64,000 nt of DNA from Caprella mutica. Its lineage: Eukaryota; Arthropoda; Malacostraca; Amphipoda; Caprellidae. Below, in pieces: positions 1 through 11,845 of the stretch (position 1 is its first letter; every line of letters starts with the position of its first letter). Under the pieces are notes generated by a model that had not been told where the DNA came from, did no database searches, and saw nothing but the letters and a program-made list of their open reading frames with translations. The position numbers and the translations under genes are program-made. The stretch spans positions 124,001 through 188,000 of the forward strand of contig CANNZV010000438.1 in assembly GCA_947561585.1 (NCBI GenBank), in the 5' to 3' direction.

Positions 1-2216
1 ATCCAAGTGAAATAATATTTGATCCAAGTGAAATAATATTTGATGCAAGTGAGACAATATTTGATCCAAGTGAAATAATATTTGATGCAAGTGAAATAAT
101 GTTTGATGCAAGTGAAATAATATTTGATTTAAGTGAAATATTATTTGATGCAAGTGAAATAATATTTGATGCAAGTGAAATAATATTTGATGCAAGTGAA
201 ATAATATTTGATCCAAGTGAAATAATATTTGATCCAAGTGAAATAATATTTGATGCAAGTGAAATAATATTTGATCCAAGTGAAATAATATTTGATGCAA
301 GTGAAATAATATTTGATGCAAGTGAAATAATATTTGATTTAAGTGAAATATTATTTGATGCAAGTGAAATAATATTTGATGCAAGTGAAATAATATTTGA
401 TGCAAGTGAGACAATATTTGATCCAAGTGAAATAATATTTGATCCAAGTGAAATAATATTTGATGCAAGTGAGACAATATTTGATCCAAGTGAAATAATA
501 TTTGATGCAAGTGAAATAATGTTTGATGCAAGTGAAATAATATTTGATTTTAGTGAAATATTATTTGATGCAAGTGAAATAATATTTGATGCAAGTGAAA
601 TAATATTTGATGCAAGTGAAATAATATTTGATCCAAGTGAAATAATATTTGATCCAAGTGAAATAATATTTGATCCAAGTGAAATAATATTTGATGCAAG
701 TGAAATAATGTTTGATGCAAGTGAAATAATATTTGATTTAAGTGAATTAATGTTTGATGCAAGTGAAATAATGTTTGATGCAAGTGAAATAATGTTTGAT
801 GCAAGTGAAATAATGTTTGATGCAAGTGAAATAATGTTTGATGCAAGTGAAATAATGTTTGATGCAAGTGAAATAATGTTTGATGCAAGTGAAATAATGT
901 TTGATGCAAGTGAAATAATATTTGATTTAAGTGAAATATTATTTGATGCAAGTGAAATAATATTTGATGCAAGTGAAATAATATTTGATGCAAGTGAAAT
1001 AATATTTGATCCAAGTGAAATAATATTTGATCCAAGAGAAATAATATTTGATCCAAGTGAAATAATGTTTGATGCAAGTGAAATAATGTTTGATGCAAGT
1101 GAAATAATGTTTGATGCAAGTGAAATAATGTTTGATGCAAGTGAAATAATGTTTAATGCAAGTGAAATAATGTTTGATGCAAGTGAAATAATATTTGATT
1201 TAAGTGAAATACTATTTGATTTAAGTGAAATATTATTTGATGCAAGTGAAATAATATTTGATGCAAGTGAAATAATATTTGATGCAAGTGAAATAATATT
1301 TGATCCAAGTGAAATAATATTTGATCCAAGTGAAATAATATTTGATGCAAGTGAGACAATATTTGATCCAAGTGAAATAATATTTGATTTAAGTGAAATA
1401 ATGTTTGATGCAAGTGAAATAATGTTTGATGCAAGTGAAATAATGTTTGATGCAAGTGAAATAATGTTTGATGCAAGTGAAATAATGTTTGATGCAAGTG
1501 AAATAATGTTTGATGCAAGTGAAATAATGTTTGATGCAAGTGAAATAATGTTTGATGCAAGTGAAATAATATTTGATGCAAGTGAAATAATATTTGATGC
1601 AAGTGAAATAATATTTGATGCAAGTGAAATAATATTTGATCCAAGTGAAATAATATTTGATACAAGTGAAATAATATTTGATGCAAGTGAAATAATATTT
1701 GATGCAAATGAAATGATATTTGATCCAAGTGAAATAATGTTTGATGCAAGTGAAATAATATTTGATGCAAGTGAAATAATATTTGATGCAAGTGAAATAA
1801 TGTTTGATGCAAGTGAAATAATGTTTGATGCAAGTGAAATAATGTTTGATGCAAGTGAAATAATGTTTGATCCAAGTGAAATAATATTTGATGCAAGTGA
1901 AATAATATTTGATGCAAGTGAAATAATATTTGATCCAAGTGAAATAATATTTGATCCAAGTGAAATAATATTTGATGCAAGTGAAATAATGTTTGATGCA
2001 AGTGACATAATATTTGATCCAAGTGAAATAATATTTGATGCAAGTGAAATAATATTTGATGCAAGTGAAATAATATTTGATTTAAGTGAAATATTATTTG
2101 ATGCAAGTGAAATAATATTTGATGCAAGTAAAATAATATTTGATGCAAGTGAAATAATGTTTGATGCAAGTGAAATAATATTTGATACAAGTGAAATAAT
2201 ATTTGATCTAAGAGAA
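1..2216. repeat. 21-bp tandem array (about 105 units)
   Basis: Head-to-tail units of the form ATTTGATGCAAGTGAAATAAT run from the window edge to about 2216, so the array probably continues to the left. Units differ mainly in the GATGCA/GATCCA/GATTTA segment and in ATA versus ATG. Because 21 is a multiple of 3, one frame on each strand stays open: FDASEII-type heptads on plus (99-2276) and HLHQILF-type on minus. I read this as non-coding satellite DNA. There is no flanking coding sequence, and the plus frame only runs out into unique DNA and stops. Confidence 0.97.
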
Positions 2217-2318
2217 ATTATCGAATATTTTATCATTCCGATACCTCACATTTTGTGTCTTACAAGAAAAAAGTAACGCTTTTAACATTTAATATATAAA
2301 GCGTATCATATATATTAT

Positions 2319-3602
2319 GATTGCCCACCATAATCCTTCATTGTCCACTACAATCCTTCATTACCCACCATAATCATTCAATGCCCACAATAATCTTTCA
2401 TTACCCACCATGATCTTTCATTGCCAACCATAATATTTCATTGCCTACCATAATCTTTCTTTGTCCACTATGTATAATCCTTCATTATCCACCATAATCT
2501 TTCATTGCTCACCATAATCTTCCATTGCCCACCATAATCATTCATTGCCAACAATAATCCTTCATTGCCCACCATAATCATTCAATGCCCACAATAATCT
2601 TTCGTTACCCACCATGATCTTTCATTGCTGACCATAATATTTCATTGCCTACCATAATCTTTCTTTGTCCACTATGTATAATCCTTCATTATCCACCATA
2701 ATCTTTCATTGCTCACCATAATCTTCCATTGCCCATCATTATCTTCCATTGCCCACCATAATCATTCATTGCCCACCATAATCATTCATTGCCCACCATA
2801 GTTCTTCATTGGCCACCATAATCCTTCATTGCCCACCATAATCCTTCATTACCCACTATAATCCTTCATTATCCACCATAATCTTCCATTGCTCACCATA
2901 ATCTTCCATTGCCCACCATTATCTTTCATTGCCCGCCATAATCATTCATTGCCCACCATAGTTCTTCATTGGCCACCATAATCCTTTATTGCCCACCATA
3001 ATCCTTCATTGCCCACCATAATATTTTATTGCTCACCATAATCATTCATTTCCAAGCATAATCCTTCATTGCCCACCATAATCTTTCATATTTCACCATA
3101 ATCCTTCATTGCCCACTATAATCCTTCATTACCCACCATAATCTTTCATTGTCCACTATAATCTTTCTTTGCCCTCCATAATCTTTCATTGCCACCATGA
3201 TCTTTCATAGCCCACCATAATGTTTCATTGCCCACCATAATCTTTCTTTGCCCTCCATAATCTTTCATTGCCCTCCATAATCTTTCTTTGCCAACCATAA
3301 TCTTTCATTGCCTACCATAATCTTACATTGCCAACTATAATCTTTCATAGCCAACCATAATCTTCCATTGCCCACATAATCTTCCATTGCCCACCATAAT
3401 CTTCCATTGCCCACCATAATCTTCCATTGCCAACCATGATCTTCCATTGCCAACCATAATCTTCCATTGCCCACCATAACCTTCCATTCATTGCACATCC
3501 TAAAAATGTTTCATTGCCAACCATAATAATCTATCATGGCCAACCAAAATATTCTATCATTGCCCACCATAATAATATATCATTGTCCACCATAATAATC
3601 TC
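2319..3602. repeat. 20-bp tandem array, CATTGCCCACCATAATCTTT type
   Basis: About 64 degenerate 20-bp units follow the first array after roughly 100 bp of unique sequence. A block of about 204 bp, marked by a longer unit containing CCACTATGTATAATCC, occurs twice (from about 2373 and about 2577), so there is higher-order structure. The last units (from 3500) are looser. No gene is seen; the short minus-strand open frame at 3265-3498 is only the repeat read three units at a time. Confidence 0.95.
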
Positions 3603-3708
3603 CAAAATCCTCCACTTTAATTTGTCTATCTATATCTTTCATGCACTATACGTAAAGTTTATTTACATTAAAATCAATTACATAAAATTTATTAACATAA
3701 ATACATAC

Positions 3709-3774
3709 AAAATACCCCTTCGTAGTTCACGTCCCTGAATGAAATAGGGACGTGCACTAGGAAGGGGGTATTTT
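3709..3774. repeat. 66-bp foldback (inverted repeat)
   Basis: AAAATACCCC at 3709 pairs with GGGGTATTTT ending at 3774. Inside it CACGTCCCT pairs with AGGGACGTG around a 9-base loop. The hairpin lies just after the 20-bp array and could be the end of a mobile element or an array boundary. A looser CCCCCTTCTTAGTTCCCGTG copy of one arm is seen near 4016. Confidence 0.75.
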
Positions 3775-4579
3775 TAAATTAATTTATCTCAAATTTCATT
3801 AAATTTCATCTGATTAAAATATATTGCACAAATAGATATTAATTGAAAGAAAATTAGTATCTTAACTACAAATACAAATAATACCAAAAAGGAATATTTG
3901 ATTTTGAAATTCAGCAAATTAAAAAATATAGATTTGGAAAACAAATTGAAATATATATACTCTTGCTTTTTCTTAAAATGGTTATCAATATAAGAAAATT
4001 ATTAATTTATGATTACCCCCTTCTTAGTTCCCGTGAAATTACGGTCAGATGAAATTCCACAACGTGCAAAAAAGTCTATGGGAAAATGTAACCACATTTT
4101 AAAAAATGTTTTTTTTTTAATTTCATTATCATTATTTTTGAGAATGCCAGTTTGATGAAACAGACTATGCAATTGTAGAGTAAAAAAACCTGAACAAAAT
4201 AAAAACGAACACCATGGTCAAATAATGAGAGAGAAATAGGGATTTTAATAAAGTTTAAACTTTGCGTTTTTTTGTGGGGGGGGGGGGGTAAAAGTTAAAT
4301 TAGTGAGACACTCCCTTTAAAGACGATATTTTTACATTAAAAAGGAAGAGAAAACAAATGAGGTTAATTCCAAACGTTTGTTAGAATGTTCGATATCTTA
4401 GTAATATTACGATACCAGTTTTGTTCAATATTCTTTAGTAATTAACTGAAGCCTAATTAACCAACTAATATTTCTTGGTAGTCAACTATAACCCAATTAG
4501 TGTTGTAGATCCCTTGTTTACTACTACCTGACTATAGTATCTATGTACCTATCTAGTAATTAACAAACTAATGTTGCTA
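3775..4579. other. AT-rich intergenic stretch with poly-G run
   Basis: I see no gene here. The only notable item is an uninterrupted run of 13 G at 4276-4288 after a T tract. Confidence 0.6.
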
Positions 4580-5212
4580 GGGGTTACTATTCACTAGTCC
4601 GACGCCCCAATAGTCCGACACTTTAGTAATTTATTACTGATTTAACATAAATATTGGGGCACGTGCCGCCCTCCGAACCCCCTTGCCGAGTCATTAAACA
4701 ATCATGAAGTGTGCCGTACAACAAACTACAGATACAACAAACTACATTAAATGATGAAATACAATGAGGGAATAAATATATATAGAACTAAAGTAATATG
4801 AAAGAGTGATATTAAATTTAAAAAATGAAAGAAATTAAAAATTATTTTAATATTTAGATTAGTTATTAATTGAGTAAACCTATTTAATCATATTTTTTAT
4901 TTTAATTGAAAAATAAAAACGAATAATAACATAGAGATATATAACTGTCGAGTAATTAACTACTCAACTACATTCAAACTGTGTATCTTCTATATACCTC
5001 AATGACCGAAAATAATTTGAACTTCATTAGGTATAATAATGTTACATAATTTAAAGCGCTATCGGTATAATTTGAAATTAAACAGATCATTAATTTCTTC
5101 ATAATCACGAGTAAACTAAGTTATAAAATATACATTTTATTTTGATAGTCAGTCAGTGTTTTAAATGTTGAATATGATAGAGTCAGATAGACAGCGGTTT
5201 ACTAAACGCAAG

Positions 5213-5520
5213 TCCACCGCAAGTGACTGTATGAGAACAAACCTATTTACAAACATTCAAGCTTTGAATGACCAAAAACTAATGCAATGAATTACATTAG
5301 ATGTTAACACGAATGTATAGTATAAATTTGTAAATAAAATAACAGTTTATAAAGAAATAGAAGTACAAAGTTAAAAACATTATTTTTTCACTCTGTAATC
5401 ATTTACCGCCAAATTATTTTCCCCAAATCTGTATATCCCTATTTACTATATAGTATTATTATACGTTCACACGCACCGCCCCATCATTTCACCCCCTCCT
5501 TCCATCTTTATCAGTAGTTT
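5213..5520. repeat. Dispersed module, copy 1 of 3
   Basis: It begins GCAAGTGACTGTATGAGAAC, contains AATGACCAA and TAACAGTTTATAAAGAAATA, and ends in a C-rich tract (ACCCCCTCCTTCC). The same order of landmarks recurs near 7012 and 10800. Confidence 0.55.
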
Positions 5521-5949
5521 TTAGCTACCTACCGAAATGTTTAACAAATTGATGAGCCTAGAACTGCAAAGAGGAGCTATAACATGACAACTGATAGATC
5601 TCTTTATTGTTATTACCAAATTATATTCTAATGTTGAACTAACATATAATTATTATTGGATATGATTATTCTAGAATCTAAAATAATCATGCATTTTCAC
5701 AACTATGGTCGTTGTTAAAAAAAATATTATTGAAATATATAAAATCAAATTCTGGATAATAAGATGTATTATTGTGACTGTTATTTGAATGACGATTTGT
5801 GATATATTGAGTAAATTTTATACCTAATGGTAATTTTACATATAATATGGTTCATACTACCTAGTTTAATTATTCGATTGAGGTATTTGTTATTAAATTT
5901 AAAAATAAATATTGATTAGTTATGTACAATTTGAATAGCAGACTTATTA

Positions 5950-6083
5950 GGGTAAGTTCCAAGTTATCGAACAGTTTCATTTTCAAGCACGTAAATATAT
6001 CTTATAATTATTATTCCATACTCATATTAACCTTTTTTACTTGTTCGTAAAACTAGAACTGTTCGATAACTCGGAACTTACCC
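5950..6083. mobile_element. 134-bp MITE, GGGTAAGTTCC family, copy 1
   Basis: GGGTAAGTTCCAAGTTATCG and the inverted CGATAACTCGGAACTTACCC bound the element, and TA flanks both ends (5948-5949, 6084-6085). The centre is AT-rich with no reading frame. Sister copies lie at 8720, 9890 and 52076. Confidence 0.85.
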
Positions 6084-6552
6084 TATAGATAGGTATGATT
6101 TACTTGGTTGTTTTAGTAACTTGGTACCTAGAAACATACAGTCTTTTAGTTAAAACTGATAGGAAACATAACAATGTTCGGACACCCATAGTTCTCGGAA
6201 AGTGAATTTTCTACAACATATCAAGGTAGTTAGTACTAAACTAGGAAATGCTTTATCTTTTCGGTTATATTACTATAAATAATGTAATTATTGAGTTGAA
6301 GATTTCATTACTATGATAATAGTGAAATATTGTTGTAACTTACAAGTTACAAAGATCTTATCTTCTTTGTAACTTATAAATTAAATTAAATAATACTAGG
6401 TATATAGTACATATCATAGGATATTTTAAAGATTATACTTATCCATTAGTTCTCTCTTACTCTCAAGTAAAAGAGAGAGAAAATATTTGTGATTGAGCAA
6501 TGAGTGCTTTACTTCACTCACTCTATTTGGTGCCTAGAGTGACATAATATAA

Positions 6553-6594
6553 GGGGGGATGGGTCGTAAGGGAGGGGGCTAAGGGGGACAGGGG
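6553..6594 (+). other. G-rich tract, G-quadruplex-prone
   Basis: Runs of 6, 3, 3, 5, 5 and 4 G lie within 42 bp. The last four runs (from 6570) have loops of 1, 4 and 3 bases and meet the usual G-quadruplex rule. It is inside the 3.86-kb transposon. Confidence 0.7.
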
Positions 6595-7011
6595 AGAGTA
6601 GCGCTATGGTTAGTAGTGGCGGGATGTGTGCTATCCTCCAATAATTTCATTGATAAAATATTTATTTCTTCCCTAATAATAATTACCTTGTTTGCAATAT
6701 ATCATGTACATTTAAGTTTACTTCACAACACTGAATCAGTCACAGTTAACATGTACTGCAAATAATGATCATCATACTGTTTTTACAGGATGGCATATTT
6801 CTCTATACTTGTAAATAATATAAATCATTCACTGCAATATAATTATTAATTTATGTATAGTTTATATATTTGTTACTAGGCCCTATAAATTAACAAATAA
6901 ATAATTTAATAATTTCCCTTCAGTATATTGGTGATACCTAAGAAAGTAGTGTCTGAGATGATTGACAGATGATTGACAGTTGTACAACCAATGACATAAG
7001 TCAGGCAGCCA

Positions 7012-7295
7012 GTGGAAGTGACTGTATTTTCACGCGCTTGACAAAATTAATACAGTCCACCACTTCACATGAATGACCAATGATTAAAACACTGAAATTA
7101 AATCACATGTGAAAACAAATGTATTTGTATATGTTGTATATAAAATATCAGCTTATTAATTAGCATACATTACCTTAGAAGATAATTTCTTTCTGTGTAA
7201 TTAAACACTCGTTCTTTTCTCCCCCCACCCCCGATAATAAGTTACACCTCTCCTCGCCCTGTACCTCTCCCCCCTAAATCCCAAAGTACCTTCCT
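7012..7295. repeat. Dispersed module, copy 2 of 3
   Basis: GGAAGTGACTGTATTTTCAC starts a block with AATGACCAA, ATATCAGCTTATTAATTAG and a C-rich tail (CCCCCCACCCCC, then CTCTCCCCCC). Landmarks and spacing match the copies at 5213 and 10800. Confidence 0.5.
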
Positions 7296-8719
7296 GAGTA
7301 ATGCAATGGAACAGTAGAGAAAACCTTCTTATGTAAATAAACGTTACTGAATTTTTGAAACCTTTTTTTTACTCACATACAGTTATTGAACATATAATGT
7401 ATCATAAAATGAATTATTTTATTACTAGGTTCTGATTTTAACTTATCTTATCACCTTCGCAGATTGCAGAAGGTTACACTTTAGGCAGTATTTATTTATT
7501 TGTAATCCTGCTAGGTTCTCGCATAACTCAAAAAGGTTTCAATCAAATTGCTTGAAATTTTTATAGGTGTTTGTCATTATCCAGGAACCAGTTGGTTAGA
7601 TTTTAAAGATTGTTACAATAATTAGTATCATATTTTATTATCATAGTATTCTTTAGTGACACATTTTAGTTAGGCTATATTTTTATTGTTATTTGAACAT
7701 ATTATTGATTAGGTAGGTGGGAAAAATAACTTTCATCGTAAAATAAACACTAAATTAACTATCATTGATGACTGACTGTAGGTACTGTCGTACTGGTAGT
7801 TGGGACCGGAAGTGATACTTTTCTAGGTAGTTAGGTAGGTACTACACCTTTTTAACTTAAATTTGAAACATTTTTAAATCAATTTAAAAGAAGTCAAGTT
7901 ATATTTAAAAATTTAGAAAAAAAGTAATTCGAGTTATATATGAAATAGTTCAACTTAAAGCTACTCCGTGAATGCAATCACTATCCCAAGGAATGTGACG
8001 AAAAAGGTCACAAGCATCGATGGCTGCACTCACGGATTGAAGAAGAAAATCAAGAGGTGTTACAGTTTTCTGTGTTATTTCTCGTTTTACTTTTTCATTA
8101 AAATAAAATTATTTTTTAAATAGATATGCTCCATTAATAAATAATCCTAATAATAATTTTTTTTTTCATTTTGAGAATTTTATATTCCTTTCTTAGTTTA
8201 CTTTATCTCTAATATATTTGTATGATGCAATCATTCGTTGTATTTCATCATATTATGTTGTTTGGTGTATCCGCTAGTTTGTTGTTTTACACACTTCATT
8301 GATTATTTAATGACCTGTCACGCCCCAGCATATACATATATTTGATGTTATGCAGTAATAAACTGCAAAAGTGTCGGACTGATGTTGGACTAGTGGGGCG
8401 TCAAACTAATGGTGTTGTCGGGCCAATGAATAGTAACCCTATGAGTTTACCTAAGAAGTGTAGTTGAAGAGTTTAGCCCAAGCACTGTCCTCTTAAACTG
8501 CAAGTAGTTTGAAAAAATGGTAAATATGTAAAAATTAAAAAAATCCATAATCCAAATTACAACAGTTCGGGGCCTAAGGGACGCCACCCCCCTTCTTTCC
8601 CATTCACCAAAGACAGCTAACGGATAGAGCCCTTGGGTTCTAAGTTTTAAAATCACGGTATGTTGCTAGGTACCGAGTTTATTTAGGGTAAACCATCAAA
8701 TAATTCATACCTATCTGTA

Positions 8720-8856
8720 GGGTAAGTTCTGAGTTATCGGACTGTTCCAGATTTACGAATAAGTAAAAAAGGTTAAAATGAGAGTTAATTAATAATTATA
8801 ATATATTCGCTTACTTGCTCAAAAATATGGAACCGTTCGATAATCGGAACTTATCC
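8720..8856. mobile_element. 137-bp MITE, GGGTAAGTTCC family, copy 2
   Basis: GGGTAAGTTCTGAGTTATCG and the inverted CGATAATCGGAACTTATCC bound it, with TA on both sides (8718-8719, 8857-8858). The outer flank ATACCTATCT is the reverse complement of the flank beside copies 1 and 4, so the MITE travels inside a larger repeat. Confidence 0.8.
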
Positions 8857-8998
8857 TAATTAGTCAGGTACCTAAAGTGTAAATAACTAATCAATATTCT
8901 TAAATTCAAATATTTATTTAAATTACATCTCAATTGAATAACTGAACTATAATAAACAATGAATTCAATCAATCATACCTAAAAATCGGTAGCCGGTA

Positions 8999-9208
8999 AA
9001 TTGCTCGAAAACAATTGCTCGAAAGACAATTGCTCGAAAACAATTGCTTGAAAAACAATTGCTCGAATGAACAATTGCTCGAAAGAACAATTGCTCGAAA
9101 GAACAATTGCTCGAAAGACAATTGCTCGAAAAACAATTGCTCGAACGAACAATTGCTCGAATGAACAATTGCTCGAATTATCAAATTGCTCGAATGAACA
9201 AAATTGCT
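8999..9208. repeat. CAATTGCTCGAA short tandem array (about 13 units)
   Basis: The core AATTGCTCGAA repeats about 13 times with a spacer of variable length, so units are 14-16 bp. The core is almost invariant while the spacer (AAAC, AAGAC, TGAAC, CGAAC) changes. Open frames on minus are a by-product. Confidence 0.95.
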
Positions 9209-9564
9209 AAATAGATATACTCAATTAAAAAATAATCCAAATAATAAAATAATATTTGCTTTCGTTTTTTTAAATTTTACATTCCTTTAATCCTTTATAA
9301 GTTGACTTTATTTCTAATATGAATTTGTAAGATGCAATGATTCATTGTATTTCATCATTTAATGTAGTTTGATGAATCCGCTAGTTTGTTGTACTGCACA
9401 CTAAATGATTATTTAATGACCTGGCAGGGGTGGCACGCCCCCCTATGTACATATATTCAGATAGAATCTGCAAAAGTGTCGGACTAATGTCGCATCGGAC
9501 TAAGTAGTAGTCGGACTAATGAGGCGTCGAACTAATGGTGCGTCAGACTAATGAATAGTAACCC
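9209..9564. mobile_element. Second right end of the 3.86-kb transposon family
   Basis: This stretch is a diverged copy of 8117-8439 in the same orientation: ATAGATAT, GATGCAAT.ATTC.TTGTATTTCATCAT, CCGCTAGTTTGTTGT, TTATTTAATGACCTG, then AAAAGTGTCGGACT and the terminal TGAATAGTAACCC. The last 90 bp carry CGGACTAATG-type motifs five times. It implies tandem duplication or nested insertion of the family. Confidence 0.7.
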
Positions 9565-9889
9565 AAACTAGAATAGTACATATATATTATCAACTTCAGA
9601 CTTCCTGACCGTATTATTTCGTAAATAGTAATTGCAAATATTCTTTAATCTATTGGTTCCTAAGTATACATAATATAAATATAAATATAATATAAATAAT
9701 TTCCATCAGTACAAAAAATCTTCAATTCAAATATTTAAACCAATAGGAAGGTATTCTTCGTCAATAAGTTATTAAGAGATATTATAATATTCAAACATTG
9801 GTCTAGGTAGCTAACTGAATTAAGTATTTTGTATTGCGTTGCGCTATCAGTGCTCAGCTGTAAAATATTTAATAAATTGACATAGGTAG

Positions 9890-10069
9890 TGGGTTAAGTT
9901 ACGAATTATCGGTCAGTTCCACATTTTCGGTCATATATATAATTGGTATACTGATAATTATCACTAATACCTATTAAAATAAAGAGTATATAATATATTT
10001 TATTGGAATGTTTATTTTTTCTCCTTTGTCTGAAAATGTGGAACTGTCCAATATTTCGTAACTTACCCC
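9890..10069. mobile_element. About 180-bp MITE, GGGTAAGTTCC family, copy 3
   Basis: GGGTTAAGTTACGAATTATC with CAGTTCCACATTTTC inside, and the inverse GAAAATGTGGAACTGTCCA then CGTAACTTACCCC on the right. Ends are more diverged than in the other copies and the TA flanks are unclear. Confidence 0.7.
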
Positions 10070-10799
10070 AGATAACCATGAATTAGTAGACATATTTGAT
10101 AATGACGTATGGTACAGTATATATATATCAGAATAATATTTATAAACTACCTTTTTTTATGAAAGTTTCATTCGTGTAGGTAGTACCTATTCAAATTTGA
10201 ATGTATTTTGAAGCTTATGAAATTGACGTGAAAAAGTGGCACTAACTTACATACATACAAGTTAAATATATCGTTAAAATGAGAGTAGTGGAGTAATGGA
10301 AGGATGAATATATTAAGGTACGTAATACATTTAATAATGAGGATACAAGTACTATTGAAGAAATATAATTTAATTTTTCAGTGTATAGCTTATGTGTGAT
10401 CAAGGTTTAAAGATAAATAATTATTATTTCATTGTCAAGAAAAAGTTAGTTTTTATTGCAAAAATTGAATACCATCCGACAAACTGTTACCTAGGTAATA
10501 CTAATATTACTAACCTCAAAAATTATATCGTACAAGCAAAATTGAAAGGAATACAATTTCTTACATATGTACCTAGCTAACTATGAAGCTTATTACTTTA
10601 CCTGAACCTAATAATAGAATAAAAAACATTGCACATCAACCTAGCTCATTCAAAAATGTAAAGATTATAAACTTCCATAGTTGAAAATAATTTAGAACTT
10701 GAATATATTTTCTAATTATAACCTAATATTTAACCATAGCTGGATGCAACACTAATAATTATTATACCTATTATTTTAATCATGAGTATAACGTGCGAT
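10070..10799. other. AT-rich stretch without recognisable gene
   Basis: Only a 62-codon open frame (10392-10580) is present. It has no recognisable motif and I do not call it a gene. TAGGTA/TACCTA words are frequent here as across 4.4-11.6 kb. Confidence 0.5.
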
Positions 10800-11050
10800 A
10801 AAATCGTCAGTGAAAGTGACTGTACAAGAACATTCGTACGTACATGTGCTCACGCCTTCAACTGAATCAAAACTAGACACGAAATTATTGCATTTGTTAT
10901 ATACTATTTTGTTATTAATAAATTAAATAAATTATCAGTTAACAAAGAAATATTAGTACATACTTTGATTGTAGATTTGTTTTCTCAGTGTACCTATCAT
11001 TCACTACCTTTTTCCTCGTATATTGTCAACCCCTTCCCCTCCCTTATATT
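10800..11050. repeat. Dispersed module, copy 3 of 3
   Basis: GAAAGTGACTGTACAAGAAC starts the block, followed by TTATCAGTTAACAAAGAAATA and the C-rich end CCCCTTCCCCTCCC, in the same order as at 5213 and 7012. Confidence 0.5.
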
Positions 11051-11840
11051 TGTCTTTTGAGCGTATTTATATTATTAATAAATAATAAATACCCACTATT
11101 ATTCGATACGTAAATAACATTATAATATTGCAGTATTTTTATTTATTATTGGATATTTATCATGCTAACATTACCATTTATTTTTAATCACTTTTTCTTT
11201 GCATTACATTACTGAAATTTTGAAACCTAGTTTTCTCAGATACCTAGGTTTAGAATAATCAATATTTCAATCCATCAAGAGATGACTAGTGTCATTGTCA
11301 CTATACACTAAACATATTTTAATTACTTAAACTGATTCATTGTATTTATATTATTTTTATATTACCTAATTCATTTCTAAATTATCAGTAAATGCAACAC
11401 GTTATTATTATCTGAACATATCAATGATTAGGTAGATTGAAAATAAATATACCTACTGAAAAGTAATCGATAAATTATTGGTTGCTAAATTAGTATCTAT
11501 AAATAGTTGAATACATCCAGAACCTATAAGTTTCAGTAAATATATCAAAATAGTATTATTGCTGCACTAACAGTAGGTAGGTAAACTATTGAATATTACG
11601 ATGATATTTTATTAAAAATAATTATAGTTTGATATATATATAAATGAGAAATAATAGTGTTTGTATTTTGTTATTCATGAATGAGTAACAAAAGGTAGTA
11701 ATTGTTTTGTGTTCGTGCTTTTAAATTACTTCATGATAAGCAATAAGGTATTAGGTACCAGCTTATAATGTTAATTGAATTATTGCTAATGCTCATTACG
11801 TAACTAATGACTGTAATTTTTTTAATATATGTACGATTCC
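11051..11840. other. AT-rich stretch, nothing recognised
   Basis: No open frame or repeat structure is seen beyond simple AT bias and scattered TAGGTA words. Confidence 0.5.
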
Positions 11841-11845
11841 AGAAT

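Larger units (their letters stand above)
4580..8439. mobile_element. 3.86-kb non-autonomous DNA transposon with long inverted ends
   Basis: The left end GGGGTTACTATTCACTAG and right end TGAATAGTAACCC are inverted copies, flanked on both sides by TA (4578-4579 and 8440-8441), which fits a TA target-site duplication. The inverted similarity extends about 200 bp inward: the stretch near 4590-4780 matches the reverse complement of 8240-8430, including AGTCCGACACTTT, ATTTATTACTG and GATGAAATACAA. No transposase frame is visible, so movement would need a partner. It carries a MITE, two copies of a module (about 5213 and 7012) and a G-rich tract. The superfamily is not assignable; TA duplication suggests a Tc1/mariner-like mechanism. 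Confidence 0.7.

Noticed and set aside
99..2276. 725-codon open frame of FDASEII heptads as a repeat protein
   Set aside because: It is a by-product of a 21-bp satellite; a frame is open on minus as well, there is no signal or flanking domain, and the array runs off the window edge.
3265..3498. 77-codon minus frame (WQWKIMVGN repeats)
   Set aside because: It is the 20-bp array read with a 60-bp period; no coding evidence.
8999..9208. CRISPR-like array
   Set aside because: Spacers are 3-5 bp, not unique sequences, and the DNA is eukaryotic.
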